A stretch of DNA of 64,000 nucleotides. Source: Phycisphaerales bacterium AB-hyl4. Its GTDB lineage: Bacteria > Planctomycetota > Phycisphaerae > Phycisphaerales > Phycisphaeraceae. The notes beneath the pieces were generated by a model. It had not been told where the DNA came from and did no database searches. It saw only the letters and a list, made by a program, of their open reading frames with translations. Positions 43,331 to 52,799 of this stretch are shown here, piece after piece; the first letter of the stretch is position 1; every line of letters begins with the position of its first letter. The position numbers and the translations under genes are program-made. The DNA lies in contig JBGUBD010000007.1 in assembly GCA_041821185.1 (NCBI GenBank), forward strand, positions 1-64,000, in the 5' to 3' direction.

Positions 43331-44470
43331 ATGCCTCCCAACACCACGACCACTGCCGCGCCCCTCCGCATCGCCCTCGTCCTCCCCGGTCTGCACCGCG
43401 TTCGCCGCGGCGCGGAAACCGCCTTCGAAGCCGTCGGCCGCGAGCTCGCCAACCTACCCGATTTCAACGTCACACTCATCGGTTCCGGCCCGCCACGACC
43501 CGACGAACCCTACCGCTATCGTCGCGTTCCCTGCATCACCCGTGAACGCTTCCACCACTACCCAAACCTGCCCATGCTCCGAAGCGAGTACTGCTACGAA
43601 GAACTCTCCTTCACCCCAGGCCTCTTCCACGCCTATCGGCCGCGCGACTACGACCTCACCATGACCTGCAGCTACCCCTACACCAATTGGCTGCTCCGCC
43701 GACCTGCTCGCCGACGACCCGCCCACATCTACGTCACGCAAAACGGCGACTGGCCCGCGCAAGAGTTCCGCCGCGAGTACCGCTTCTTTCACTGCGACGG
43801 CCTCGTCTGCACCAACCCCGACTACTACTACCGCAACCGCGACCTTTGGCCCGCCACGCTCATCCCCAATGGTGTTGACCCACGCACCTTCGCGCCTGGC
43901 AAAGCCGACCGCGCTGCCTTCGGCCTGCCCGTCGACCAGCCGGTCGCCCTCATGGTCAGCGCCATGATCCGCACCAAGCGTGTGCTCGAAGGCGTGCAAG
44001 CCGTCAGTCGCGTGCCCAACCTCCATCTCGCCATCGCAGGCGACGGCCCCGAGCGTGGCGAGATCGAGCGCTTCGCCTGCCTCAATCACATGTGCAACCG
44101 CCTTCACCTTTTCGACCTCCCGCGCGAGCGCATGCCCGACCTCTACCGTTGTGCCGACGTCTTCCTCCACATGAGTCAGACCGAGCCCTCCGCCAACGCC
44201 TACATCGAAGCGCTCGCCACCGGCCTGCCCATCGTCACCCACGACCGCGACGTCACCCGCTGGACCCTCGAGTCCCAAGCCCACTACGTCGACACCAACG
44301 ACCTCGCCGAAGTCGCCCGCGCCTTGCAACACGCCACCGAGAAGCACGCCCCCCGCGCCGCCGCCGCCCGCCGCGCCCTTGCCGAGCGACGCTTCACCTG
44401 GCCCGCCATCGCCCGCGCCTACGCCGACTTCTTCCACGAAGTCCACCAAAACCACACCCACCCAACCTGA
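43331..44470 (+). CDS. GT4 glycosyltransferase
   Basis: 379 residues, GT-B fold. N-terminal LRIALVLPGLHRVRRGAE; conserved VMIRTKRVLEG-type donor region (VSAMIRTKRVLEGVQAV) and E(x7)E motif in EPSANAYIEALATGLPIV. Retaining transferase acting on the polysaccharide repeat unit; donor unknown. Confidence 0.87.
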   Translation: MPPNTTTTAAPLRIALVLPGLHRVRRGAETAFEAVGRELANLPDFNVTLIGSGPPRPDEPYRYRRVPCITRERFHHYPNLPMLRSEYCYEELSFTPGLFHAYRPRDYDLTMTCSYPYTNWLLRRPARRRPAHIYVTQNGDWPAQEFRREYRFFHCDGLVCTNPDYYYRNRDLWPATLIPNGVDPRTFAPGKADRAAFGLPVDQPVALMVSAMIRTKRVLEGVQAVSRVPNLHLAIAGDGPERGEIERFACLNHMCNRLHLFDLPRERMPDLYRCADVFLHMSQTEPSANAYIEALATGLPIVTHDRDVTRWTLESQAHYVDTNDLAEVARALQHATEKHAPRAAAARRALAERRFTWPAIARAYADFFHEVHQNHTHPT

Positions 44471-44517
44471 AACGCAAACTCGAAACTCGAAACCAGGAAC
44501 TCGAAACTCGAAACTCG
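44470..44517 (+). repeat. AACTCGAAA word array
   Basis: Four to five imperfect AACTCGAAA copies between the GT4 stop and the next ATG at 44521. Confidence 0.8.
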
Positions 44518-44520
44518 CCC

Positions 44521-45552
44521 ATGCCCCCCAACCCCATCCAATCCGTCGGCGCCGTCGCCATCGGCCGCAACGAGGCCCCACGCCTCCAACGCTGCCTCGC
44601 CTCAATCGTCGGCCGCGTCGCCCGCGTCGTCTACGTCGACTCCGGCTCAACCGACAACAGTGTCGTCCTCGCTCGACGCCTCGGCGCTCACGTCGTCGAA
44701 CTCGACACCAGCCAGCCCTTCACCGCCGCCCGCGCCCGCAACGTCGGCATCGAAGCACTTACCCACCTCGAACCCGGTCTCCGATACGTCCAGGTTGTCG
44801 ACGGCGACTGCGAACTCGTTCCCGGTTGGCTCGAACTCGCCACCCGCCGCCTCGACACCAAGCCACGTGTCGCCGTCGTCTGCGGCCGACGACGCGAACG
44901 ATACCCCGATGCCACCGTCTTCAACCGACTCATGGATATGGAATGGAACACCCCCGTCGGCGAAGCCCACGCCTGCGGCGGCGACGCCATGCTCCGACTC
45001 GACGCCTTTCATCAAGCAAACGGCTACAACCCCACACTCATCTGCGGCGAAGAGCCCGAACTCTGCACCCGCCTCCGACAACTCGGACACCGCATCGAAC
45101 GACTCGACCACGACATGACCCGGCACGACGCCAACATCACCCGCTTCCGACAATGGTGGCAACGCACCACTCGCTCCGGCTGGGCCTTCGCGCAAGCCGC
45201 ACACCTGCACAGCCGAACCAACCCGCAAGCCCTTCGCCGCAGCCGTAGCATCTACCTCTATGGTCTTGTCATTCCCATTATCATCACAATACTGATCCAC
45301 CCTACGCGCGGCCTTAGCCTGCTCGCGCTGCTCGTCTACCCGCTGCTGATCGCCCGCGTCTATCGCCACCGTCGACGCGACCGCCACGACCCGCCCGCGC
45401 ACGCCATGCTCTACGCCGCCTTCTGCACGCTCGGCAAAATCCCCGAAGCCTTGGGCCAACTCCGCTACACCCAACACAAGCGCCGCGGCGGCCAGGCCAC
45501 GCTCATCGAATACAAGCACCCCGCCCTCAACAGAACCGGAGCCATCCCATGA
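44521..45552 (+). CDS. GT2 glycosyltransferase with C-terminal membrane helices
   Basis: 343 residues. GAVAIGRNEAPRLQRCLASI, then YVDSGSTDNSVVLARRL, DGDCELVPGW, and a C-terminal pair of hydrophobic segments (YLYGLVIPIIITILIHP, GLSLLALLVYPLLIARVY). It resembles membrane-linked GT2 enzymes of exopolysaccharide clusters. Start 44521 is chosen at the conserved N-terminus; the longer frame upstream is repeat-encoded. Overlaps the next gene by 4 nt (ATGA), so translation is coupled. Confidence 0.87.
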   Translation: MPPNPIQSVGAVAIGRNEAPRLQRCLASIVGRVARVVYVDSGSTDNSVVLARRLGAHVVELDTSQPFTAARARNVGIEALTHLEPGLRYVQVVDGDCELVPGWLELATRRLDTKPRVAVVCGRRRERYPDATVFNRLMDMEWNTPVGEAHACGGDAMLRLDAFHQANGYNPTLICGEEPELCTRLRQLGHRIERLDHDMTRHDANITRFRQWWQRTTRSGWAFAQAAHLHSRTNPQALRRSRSIYLYGLVIPIIITILIHPTRGLSLLALLVYPLLIARVYRHRRRDRHDPPAHAMLYAAFCTLGKIPEALGQLRYTQHKRRGGQATLIEYKHPALNRTGAIP

Positions 45553-46616
45553 AAGCCGCACTCATCGGCGCCGGCACGATCTGCGAGCAGCACCTGCTCG
45601 GCCTGAACCGCCTGCACGACGTCCAGCCCGTCGCTGTCTGCGATCTCTCACCCGTCATGGCCCGCGACACTGCCGAACGCTTCAACGTCCAACACGCCTT
45701 CACCAATCACCGCGACATGCTCAACCGCACCATGCCCGATGTCGTCCACGTCCTTACCCCGCCTGCCAGCCACGCGGCCATTGTCCGCGATGCGATCGAC
45801 GCCGGCGCGCACGTCATCGTCGAAAAGCCCGTCGCCCCGACGTACGACGTCTTCCGCGAGCTTTACGACCACGCCCGCCGACACGATCGCTGCCTTGTCG
45901 AAGATCACAACTATCGCTTCAACGAGCCGGTCCGCCGACTGGTCGCCCTCATCGACGAAGGACAGCTAGGCCATGTCCGCGAAGTCGAGCTTCGCCTCAC
46001 CCTCGCTATCCGCAGCCCTGACCATCGCTACGCCGACCGCAACCTGCCACACGCCTCGCATCAGTTGCCCGCCGGCATCCTGCACGAATTCCTCACCCAC
46101 CTCTGCTACCTGCTCGTGCACCTGCTGCGCGTCGAGCCCGACGCTGTCCGCTTCGATCACGTGAAAGCCATCTGGTCCAACCGCGGCCGCGACGCACCGT
46201 TCCGCTACGACGACCTCGACGCCATCGTCAGCCTCGGCCAAGCCCACGGCCGAATCCGCTTCACCTGCCACACCGCCCCCGACGCATTCGCCCTCACCGT
46301 CCACGGCACACAAGGCTTCGCCGAGGCCGACCTGTTCAACCCCTACGTCCGACTCGTCCGCCCGCGAGCAGGGGGCAGACACCTCTCCCCCGTCGTCAAC
46401 GCCGTAGCAGGGGGGTGGTCCCTTCTCCACGCCGGCCCCCGCCACCTCGCCGGCAAAGTGCTCGGCCGCTGGTCCGCCTACGAAGGCCTTCACCGTTTCA
46501 TCGAACAGACCTACCACGCTCTCGCGCTCGGCAACGCGCCTCCCGTCACCTTCGCCGACATGGACGCCGCCAGCCGACTGCTCGACGCGCTGCTCCAGCA
46601 ACAACCCCAACCCTGA
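45549..46616 (+). CDS. Gfo/Idh/MocA-family oxidoreductase
   Basis: 355 residues. NAD-binding Rossmann start LIGAGTICEQHLLGL, EKPVAPTYDVFREL (family EKP motif), and a C-terminal alpha/beta domain. Likely converts a nucleotide-sugar or the linked sugar (for example oxidation at C3) for the polymer. Reaction not predictable. It starts within the previous stop (ATGA). Confidence 0.85.
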   Translation: MKAALIGAGTICEQHLLGLNRLHDVQPVAVCDLSPVMARDTAERFNVQHAFTNHRDMLNRTMPDVVHVLTPPASHAAIVRDAIDAGAHVIVEKPVAPTYDVFRELYDHARRHDRCLVEDHNYRFNEPVRRLVALIDEGQLGHVREVELRLTLAIRSPDHRYADRNLPHASHQLPAGILHEFLTHLCYLLVHLLRVEPDAVRFDHVKAIWSNRGRDAPFRYDDLDAIVSLGQAHGRIRFTCHTAPDAFALTVHGTQGFAEADLFNPYVRLVRPRAGGRHLSPVVNAVAGGWSLLHAGPRHLAGKVLGRWSAYEGLHRFIEQTYHALALGNAPPVTFADMDAASRLLDALLQQQPQP

Positions 46617-46646
46617 CACCAACCAATAAACCACCCCCAACCCAAT

Positions 46647-46680
46647 ACAGCCCACGGATATAGCGCAGCGAATCCGTGGG
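46647..46680 (+). repeat. 34-bp palindrome copy
   Basis: CAGCCCACGGATATAGCGC variant between the oxidoreductase and epimerase genes. Confidence 0.85.
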
Positions 46681-46698
46681 TCATCCCCCCAAAAACTC

Positions 46699-47757
46699 AT
46701 GCACCTACTCATCACCGGCGCAACCGGCTTCCTCGGCCAACACGTTGTCCAAACCGCGCTCGCCCGCGGCCACCACGTCCGCGCGCTCATCCGACCCGCC
46801 GCTTCCTTCCACCACCCATCCAACACGAACCTCACCCTCGCCCGCCACGATCTCCGCAACCCGCAAGGCCTCGTCGACCATCTCGAAAACATCGACGCCG
46901 TGCTCCACCTCGCCGCCGCCAAAGTCGGCAGCTACTACACGCAAATGGCCTCCACCGTCGTCGCCACCGAAAACCTGCTCGCCGCCATGCACGCTGCCGA
47001 CGTCGATCGACTCGTGCTCATCAGCAGCTTCACCGTCTACGACTACCTCGCCATCCCCAGCCGCAGCGGCAGGGGGGTGCTCGATGAAAACAGCCCACTC
47101 GAAAGCGAACCCGCCCGCCGCGACGACTACTGCCGCACCAAGCTCTGGCAGGAACGCCTCGTCCGCGAAGCCGTCGACACCCACAACCTTCGCGCCACCA
47201 TCCTCCGCCCCGGCGTCGTCTACGCCGAGCCCGAACACCTGTGGACCGACCGCCTCGGCGTCCGCGTCGGCCGTACCTGGTTCGCCATCGGCTCCCGCGC
47301 ACGCCTCCCGCTCACCCACGCCGACCACTGCGCCCACGCCATCGTCCGCGCCGCCGAGCGTGACGCCGCCGTCGGTCAGACCATCAACCTCGTCGACGAC
47401 AACCCGCCCACCCAGCGCCGCTACCGCCGCGCCCTTCGCCCCCGCATGCAGCCGCGCATCATCCCCATCAACTGGACGCTCATGCGCGCTTTCGCCTGGT
47501 CGCTCGACATGCTCGACCGCCGCCTGTTCCAAGGCGAACTCCGCCTGCCCGCCATCGTCCGCCGCCGCGCGCTCCACGCCCGCTGTCGACCGTTGCAATA
47601 CCCCAACCGCCGCGCCCGCGATCTGCTCGACTGGCACGCCCCCGCCCGCTGGCAAACCGCCACCGCCCCAACCCTCACCCAACAACCCCCCGAAGCCCAC
47701 GATGTCCCACCGTGGGCCTCCCCCCTCACCCCCAAAACCGAAACCACCAACGACTAA
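46699..47757 (+). CDS. Extended SDR, nucleotide-sugar epimerase/dehydratase
   Basis: 352 residues. LLITGATGFLGQHVVQTAL is the NAD-binding glycine motif, and YxxxK is in DYCRTKLW. Probable precursor conversion (4-epimerase or 4,6-dehydratase class). About 30 residues at the C-terminus (PEAHDVPPWASPLTPKTETTND) are encoded by the palindrome at 47692-47720 and A/C-rich words, so the native end is probably near residue 325. Confidence 0.85.
   Translation: MHLLITGATGFLGQHVVQTALARGHHVRALIRPAASFHHPSNTNLTLARHDLRNPQGLVDHLENIDAVLHLAAAKVGSYYTQMASTVVATENLLAAMHAADVDRLVLISSFTVYDYLAIPSRSGRGVLDENSPLESEPARRDDYCRTKLWQERLVREAVDTHNLRATILRPGVVYAEPEHLWTDRLGVRVGRTWFAIGSRARLPLTHADHCAHAIVRAAERDAAVGQTINLVDDNPPTQRRYRRALRPRMQPRIIPINWTLMRAFAWSLDMLDRRLFQGELRLPAIVRRRALHARCRPLQYPNRRARDLLDWHAPARWQTATAPTLTQQPPEAHDVPPWASPLTPKTETTND
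47692..47720 (+). repeat. Palindrome copy in a C-terminal tail
   Basis: GAAGCCCACGATGTCCCACC variant with one arm mismatch, read in the SDR frame. Confidence 0.8.
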
Positions 47758-47770
47758 CCCCAACATCACC

Positions 47771-49036
47771 ATGCCACTCGCATACCTCACAGGCGAATAC
47801 CCCCGTGCCACCGACACCTTCGTCCAGCGCGAAATCGCCCACCTGCGCGCCCTTGGCCGAACCGTCCACACCTTCGCCGCACGTCGGCCCGACCCCCACG
47901 AAATCGTCGGCCCCGAGCAGCAGGCCGAGCGCGACAACACCACCTACCTCGTCCCGCCACAACCGATCCACCTCATCACCTCCCACTTCACCATGCTCGC
48001 CCGCGCCCCGCGCCGCTACCTCGCCACCCTCCGCCTCGCCTGGCGCACCGCACCGCCCGGCCTGCGCGACACCGTCTATCAACTGCTCTACTTCGCCGAA
48101 GCCGCCACCCTCGCCCGTCATCTCCAGCAACGAAAGATTCAGCATCTCCACAATCACTTCGCCAACTCAAGTTGCACCGTGGCCATGCTCGCCGCCGCCC
48201 TCGCCGACATTCCCTTCAGCTTCACCATGCACGGCCCGGCGATCTTCTTCGAACCGCGCCGCTGGCGCATCGACGAAAAAATCCGGCGCGCTCGCTTCGT
48301 CGCCTGCATCAGCCACTTCTGCCGAAGCCAGGCCATGATCTTCGCCCCCCCCGACACCTGGCCCCGACTGCACATCGTGCACTGCGGCGTCGACCCGCAA
48401 CAGTTCACACCTGTTCGCCACACCGCCCCCGGCCGCCGTCTGCTCTTCGTCGGCCGACTCGCCGCCGTCAAAGGCATCCCCGTGCTCTTCCACGCCATGC
48501 AAGCCATCGTCCGCCGCTGCCCCGACGCACAACTCACCCTCGCAGGCGACGGCCGCGAACGCCCCCAACTCGAACAACACGCCCGCGACCTCGGCCTCAC
48601 CGCCCACGTGCGCTTCGTCGGCTACCAGTCGCAAGCCAACGTCCGCGACCTCTTGCATCACACCGACGTCTTCGTCCTCCCCAGCTTCGCCGAGGGCGTC
48701 CCAGTCGTGCTCATGGAAGCCATGGCCACCGCAGTCCCCGTCGTCGCCACACGCATCGCCGGCGTCGCCGAGCTTGTCGTCGACAACACCGTCGGCTACC
48801 TCGTCAACCCCGGCTGCCCCGACACCCTCGCCGACCGCGTCGTCGATCTGCTCACCGATCCCGACAAACGTCAACGCATGGGCGACGCCGGCCGTGCAAT
48901 CGTCCAGCGCGATTTCAACATCGGCACCGAAGCCACCCGCCTCCACCATCTGTTCAACAACGCCACAGCCGACGTCACCACAACTAAATCGAAGCCCACG
49001 GTGTCCCACCGTGGGCCCGCCCCCGCACCACAATGA
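47771..49036 (+). CDS. GT4 glycosyltransferase
   Basis: 421 residues, GT-B fold. YLTGEYPRATDTFVQREIAHLRALG at the N-terminus, GRLAAVKGIPVLFHAM, AGDGRERPQLE and E(x7)E motif in EGVPVVLMEAMATAVPVVAT. The start is ATG 47771; an upstream reading frame to 46676 is unrelated. The C-terminal KSKPTVSHRGPAPAPQ comes from the palindrome at 48991. Overlaps the next gene by 4 nt. Confidence 0.88.
   Translation: MPLAYLTGEYPRATDTFVQREIAHLRALGRTVHTFAARRPDPHEIVGPEQQAERDNTTYLVPPQPIHLITSHFTMLARAPRRYLATLRLAWRTAPPGLRDTVYQLLYFAEAATLARHLQQRKIQHLHNHFANSSCTVAMLAAALADIPFSFTMHGPAIFFEPRRWRIDEKIRRARFVACISHFCRSQAMIFAPPDTWPRLHIVHCGVDPQQFTPVRHTAPGRRLLFVGRLAAVKGIPVLFHAMQAIVRRCPDAQLTLAGDGRERPQLEQHARDLGLTAHVRFVGYQSQANVRDLLHHTDVFVLPSFAEGVPVVLMEAMATAVPVVATRIAGVAELVVDNTVGYLVNPGCPDTLADRVVDLLTDPDKRQRMGDAGRAIVQRDFNIGTEATRLHHLFNNATADVTTTKSKPTVSHRGPAPAPQ
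48991..49017 (+). repeat. Palindrome copy in a C-terminal tail
   Basis: GAAGCCCACGGTGTCCCACC variant, encoding SKPTVSHRGP at the end of the GT4 protein. Confidence 0.85.
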
Positions 49037-49965
49037 CCCCATCGACTCATCACTACTGCCTCATCACCCCATGCCGCGACGAGTCGGCCTACGCCCGCCG
49101 TACGCTCGAAAGCGTCACCCGGCAATCCATCCCCCCAGCCCTCTGGGTCATCGTCGACGACGGTTCCACCGACGCCACCCCCGACATCCTCGCCGACTAT
49201 GCCAGCCGCTTCGACTACATCCGCATCCTCCGACGCGACGGCTCCACTCAGCGCCGCGTCGGCCCCGGCGTCGTCGACGCCTTCTACGCAGGCCTCGACA
49301 CCATCAACCTCGACCGCTTCCCCTTCCTCTGCAAGCTCGACCTCGACCTCGACCTCCCGCCACGCTACTTCGAAATCCTCATCGATCGCATGTACGCCAA
49401 CCCGCGCCTCGGCACGTGCAGCGGCAAGCCCTACTTCCCCGCGCCCACCAACCGCGACAAGTCCTTCGCAGGTCCGCTCATCAGCGAAGCCTGCGGCGAC
49501 GAAATGTCCGTCGGCATGACCAAGTTCTACCGCACAACCTGCTTCAAGCAGATCAACGGCTTCGTCCGCAGCGTCATGTGGGACGGCATCGACTGTCACC
49601 GCTGCCGCATGCTCGGCTGGATCGCTCGCTCGTGGGACGAACCCGACCTCCGCTTCATCCACCTCCGCCCCATGGGCGCCAGCCACCGCGGCATCCTCAC
49701 CGGTCGAGCACGCCACGGCCAAGGCCAATACTTCATGGGCACCGACCCGCTCTACATGCTCGCCTCCGCCACCTATCGCATGACCCGCCGTCCCTACATC
49801 CTCGGCGGCGCAGCCATGCTCGTCGGCTACACCCACGCCATGCTCACCCGCCACCCGCGATACGACGACCCAACCTTCCGTCGCTTCCTCCGCAACTACC
49901 AACGCCAATGCCTCATCAAAGGCAAACAAACCGCCACCCAAACCCTCACCCCGCCACCCCAATAA
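49033..49965 (+). CDS. GT2 glycosyltransferase
   Basis: 310 residues. LITPCRDESAYARRTLESV, VIVDDGSTDATPDI and the divergent metal motif DLDLDLPPRYFE; GMTKFYRTTCFKQINGF in the acceptor half. Inverting GT-A transferase. Coupled to the preceding GT4 by a 4-nt overlap. Confidence 0.87.
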   Translation: MTPSTHHYCLITPCRDESAYARRTLESVTRQSIPPALWVIVDDGSTDATPDILADYASRFDYIRILRRDGSTQRRVGPGVVDAFYAGLDTINLDRFPFLCKLDLDLDLPPRYFEILIDRMYANPRLGTCSGKPYFPAPTNRDKSFAGPLISEACGDEMSVGMTKFYRTTCFKQINGFVRSVMWDGIDCHRCRMLGWIARSWDEPDLRFIHLRPMGASHRGILTGRARHGQGQYFMGTDPLYMLASATYRMTRRPYILGGAAMLVGYTHAMLTRHPRYDDPTFRRFLRNYQRQCLIKGKQTATQTLTPPPQ

Positions 49966-49998
49966 AGCCCACGGATGTAGCGCAGCGAATCCGTGGGT
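49964..49998 (+). repeat. 35-bp palindrome copy
   Basis: AAAGCCCACGGATGTAGCGC variant after the GT2 gene, overlapping its stop codon by two bases. Confidence 0.85.
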
Positions 49999-50002
49999 CC
50001 GC

Positions 50003-50046
50003 CCAACCAAAAACCCCAAACCAAAAACAGAAACCCCAAACCCCAA
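50003..50046 (+). repeat. AAACCCCAAACC word array
   Basis: A/C-rich words before the strong AGGAGG of the next gene. Confidence 0.6.
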
Positions 50047-50072
50047 CCCCCGCTTCCCCAAGGAGGCCCACC

Positions 50073-51191
50073 ATGATCCGACCCCACACCGACCTGCACC
50101 GTTTCGACGATCGCAGCGATCATCGCTTCCACACCGCCGTGCACGACGGTACGTCGACTCCCCCCGACCCCGCCCACCACGGCCAACCCGTCGTCGTTTC
50201 CATCGTCATCCCGCTGCTCGACGAAGCGCCCAACGTCGAGCCGCTCTACCTCGAACTCAAAGCCATGATGGACGCTCAATCCATCGGCTATGAAGTCATC
50301 TTCGTCGACGACGGCAGCCGTGACGCCACCGCCACCCGCCTCCGCGATATCGCCGGCGGCGACCCGCGCATCACCATCCTCGAACTCACCAAACGCTTCG
50401 GGCAAAGCTCCGCCATGGCCGCCGGCTTCGCACGCGCTCGCGGCAGCGTCATCGTCCCCATGGACGGCGACTGCCAGAACGACCCCGCTGACATCCCGCG
50501 CCTCGTCGCCAAGCTCGACGAACGCCCCGGCTGGGACATCGTCTCCGGATGGCGAAAAACACGGCAAGACAAACTCCTCAGCCGTCGCCTGCCCTCCATC
50601 ATCGCGAACCGGCTCATCCGAAAACTCACCTGGACGCCAGAGGTTCACGACTTCGGCTGCTCACTCAAAGCCTATCGACGCGACGTCCTGGAAGACGTTC
50701 GACTCTACGGCGAAATGCACCGCTTCCTCCCCGCCATCTGCCGGTGGCGCGGCGCACGCATCGCAGAGCTCGTCGTCAACCACCGCCCACGAACCGCGGG
50801 CACAAGCAAGTACGGCCTCAAACGCACTGTCAAAGTCCTGCTCGACCTGCTCACCATCAAATTCCTCGGCGACTACCTCACCAAACCCATCTACTTCTTC
50901 GGCAAGGTCGCCGTCGTCTGCATGCTCATCACCATCCTCGCCACCTCACTCGCCGTCATGCAGAAGTTCGGCCACCTCACCGAACACGGCGAACCCGTCA
51001 TGCTCAACAGCAACGTCTTCCTCCTCTTCGCCATGGTCATGACACTCATGGCCGTCCTCTTCGTCATGATGGGCGTCCTCTCCGAACTGCTTGTCCGCAT
51101 CTACCACGAATCGCACGGCCTCACCCCCTTCAAAGTCCGCCGCATCACCCATGGCGCCCCCCCAACCACCACACCCCCATCCGATCCATAA
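50073..51191 (+). CDS. GT2 glycosyltransferase, DPM1/GtrB-like with two C-terminal membrane helices
   Basis: 372 residues. VVVSIVIPLLDEAPNVEPLY, VIFVDDGSRDAT, MDGDCQNDPADIP (DXD-type) and a C-terminal pair of membrane helices, as in polyprenyl-phosphate sugar synthases (GtrB, ArnC). It likely makes a lipid-linked sugar for periplasmic modification. This is the only gene of the cluster with a perfect AGGAGG (50061-50066), 6 nt upstream of ATG. Confidence 0.88.
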   Translation: MIRPHTDLHRFDDRSDHRFHTAVHDGTSTPPDPAHHGQPVVVSIVIPLLDEAPNVEPLYLELKAMMDAQSIGYEVIFVDDGSRDATATRLRDIAGGDPRITILELTKRFGQSSAMAAGFARARGSVIVPMDGDCQNDPADIPRLVAKLDERPGWDIVSGWRKTRQDKLLSRRLPSIIANRLIRKLTWTPEVHDFGCSLKAYRRDVLEDVRLYGEMHRFLPAICRWRGARIAELVVNHRPRTAGTSKYGLKRTVKVLLDLLTIKFLGDYLTKPIYFFGKVAVVCMLITILATSLAVMQKFGHLTEHGEPVMLNSNVFLLFAMVMTLMAVLFVMMGVLSELLVRIYHESHGLTPFKVRRITHGAPPTTTPPSDP

Positions 51192-51214
51192 CCCCCCTCC
51201 GAAACTGGCCCCAT

Positions 51215-51249
51215 AAAGCCCACGGATATAGCGCAGCGAATCCGTGGGT
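51215..51249 (+). repeat. 35-bp palindrome copy
   Basis: AAAGCCCACGGATATAGCGC variant before the next gene. Confidence 0.85.
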
Positions 51250-51279
51250 TCCCAACCCAGCCCTCACACTCACGACCTC

Positions 51280-51909
51280 ATGCCTTCCCCCATCGCCCAC
51301 GTCGGCCTCGCCTTCTTCGCGCGCCCCTTCCTCGCGCGACACCCCGCCGCCCACGCGCTCTCGCGCCCGCGACGATGGGCCTTCTACGCGCTCATCAGCT
51401 TCGCCCTCATCGCTCCCGACCTCGACTTCGCCCTCGCCTTCATCTTCACCCACCCGCTGCACGACCACGGCACGTACATGCACAGCCTCTTCGCCGCCAT
51501 CCTCTTCGCACCGCTGTTCGCCTTCATCGCATACCCGCTGCTTCAACGCTCCATCCCCCGCCTCACCCTCGCCCTCGTCGGCTTCGCGGCTTACAGCTCA
51601 CACCTGCTCCTCGACCTGTTCACCCCCGGCCGAGGCATCATGCTCGCCTGGCCCGTCACCACCGAACGTTTCGCCAGCCCCGTCCCTCTTTTCTTCGGCG
51701 CCCACCACTCTCAACTCTGGGCCTTCCACCTTCACCTGATCACGTTGCTCACCGAGTTGATCTTCGTCGCCCTGGTCGGCCTCACCGCCCACTACCTCTC
51801 CCCACGCCCTCATCAGCCTCCCAAACAACGACCCACATCGCAGCGCAATAGCGAATTCCCCTCCCTGCCCTCAACCAGAAACCAGAAACCAAAAACCAGA
51901 AACCCATAG
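51280..51909 (+). CDS. Membrane-bound metal-dependent hydrolase-like protein (YdjM/YbcI family)
   Basis: 209 residues with about five membrane helices. The N-terminal MPSPIAHVGLAFF, SFALIAPDLDF and DHGTYMHSLF carry the His/Asp pattern of the LexA-regulated YdjM-type family. Likely acts on a membrane lipid or lipid-linked precursor. The C-terminal STRNQKPKTRNP is encoded by the CAGAAACC word array at 51877-51906. Confidence 0.75.
   Translation: MPSPIAHVGLAFFARPFLARHPAAHALSRPRRWAFYALISFALIAPDLDFALAFIFTHPLHDHGTYMHSLFAAILFAPLFAFIAYPLLQRSIPRLTLALVGFAAYSSHLLLDLFTPGRGIMLAWPVTTERFASPVPLFFGAHHSQLWAFHLHLITLLTELIFVALVGLTAHYLSPRPHQPPKQRPTSQRNSEFPSLPSTRNQKPKTRNP
51877..51906 (+). repeat. AGAAACC word array inside a C-terminus
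   Basis: ACCAGAAACCAGAAACC words in frame give TRNQKPKTRN. Confidence 0.75.
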
Positions 51910-51914
51910 CCCCC

Positions 51915-52775
51915 ATGCCCCAGGCCCACCAACAACCTCATCCCACATCAACATCAACCACCAGCGCCCCACTTGCGCTCATCGACGCCCACGTTCACCT
52001 GCACCCGCGTTTCGACCTGCCCGTCATGTTCGACCATGCCGCCGTCAACATCGCCCGCGCCGCCGCCCGCCTGCACCTGCCGCCACAACCGCTTGGCATC
52101 CTCATGCTCACCGAATCGCTCAACGTCGACCGCTTCGCCGAGCTGTCGCGACGCCTCGGCCAACGCCTCGGCCGATGGCATGTCCACCCCCGCGACGAAA
52201 ACGAATCGCTCCAACTCGTCCGCGACACCGGCCAGCAACTCACCCTCATCGCCGGCCGACAGATCGTCACCCGCGAACGACTCGAAGTCCTTGCGCTGGG
52301 CACACGCCGACGCTTCGACGACCACCAGCCCATCGAAGACATCATCCACCAACTCAAACGCACCACCGCTCTCACCGTCATCCCCTGGGGCTTCGGCAAG
52401 TGGACCGGCAAACGCGGCCAAACCCTTCGCCAACTTCTCCAGTCGCCGCTCGCCGATGGTCTGTTCCTCGGCGACAACGCCGGCCGACCGCAGCACACCC
52501 CCACGCCAAGCCTCTTCCACCTTGCCCGCCAGCACGCCGTCCGCCTCCTCCCCGGCACCGATCCGCTGCCCCTGCCGCGCCAGCAGCACCGCGCCGGCCG
52601 CTTCGGCTTCATCCTTCCCATTCCGCCCGACAACACACGTCCTTTCCACACACTCCACCACCTCCTTCACCATCACCTCGCCCAACCACGCATCTTCGGC
52701 CGACGCGACGGCTACCTCGCCTTCATCGCCGCCCAACTCGCCCTCCGCCTCCCCAACTTCAAACCCGCAACCTGA
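51915..52775 (+). CDS. Amidohydrolase/PHP-like TIM-barrel protein
   Basis: 286 residues. ALIDAHVHLHPRF is a metal-binding HxH start as in amidohydrolase and PHP-type enzymes; DNAGRPQHTP and LLPGTDPLPLP may complete the site. No glycan-pathway role is known to me. It starts 6 nt after the preceding stop, so the two hydrolase-like genes form a pair. Confidence 0.6.
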   Translation: MPQAHQQPHPTSTSTTSAPLALIDAHVHLHPRFDLPVMFDHAAVNIARAAARLHLPPQPLGILMLTESLNVDRFAELSRRLGQRLGRWHVHPRDENESLQLVRDTGQQLTLIAGRQIVTRERLEVLALGTRRRFDDHQPIEDIIHQLKRTTALTVIPWGFGKWTGKRGQTLRQLLQSPLADGLFLGDNAGRPQHTPTPSLFHLARQHAVRLLPGTDPLPLPRQQHRAGRFGFILPIPPDNTRPFHTLHHLLHHHLAQPRIFGRRDGYLAFIAAQLALRLPNFKPAT

Positions 52776-52799
52776 AAACCCGCCACCCGAGACCTCGCC

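Noticed and set aside
44092..44520. N-terminal extension of the GT2 gene at 44521
   Set aside because: It overlaps the real GT4 gene in another frame and its last part is a word array; the conserved GT2 start is at 44521.
46676..47770. Long N-terminal extension of the GT4 gene at 47771
   Set aside because: It is out of frame with the SDR gene that truly occupies this stretch; composition is Pro/Ser/Thr-rich antisense-like.
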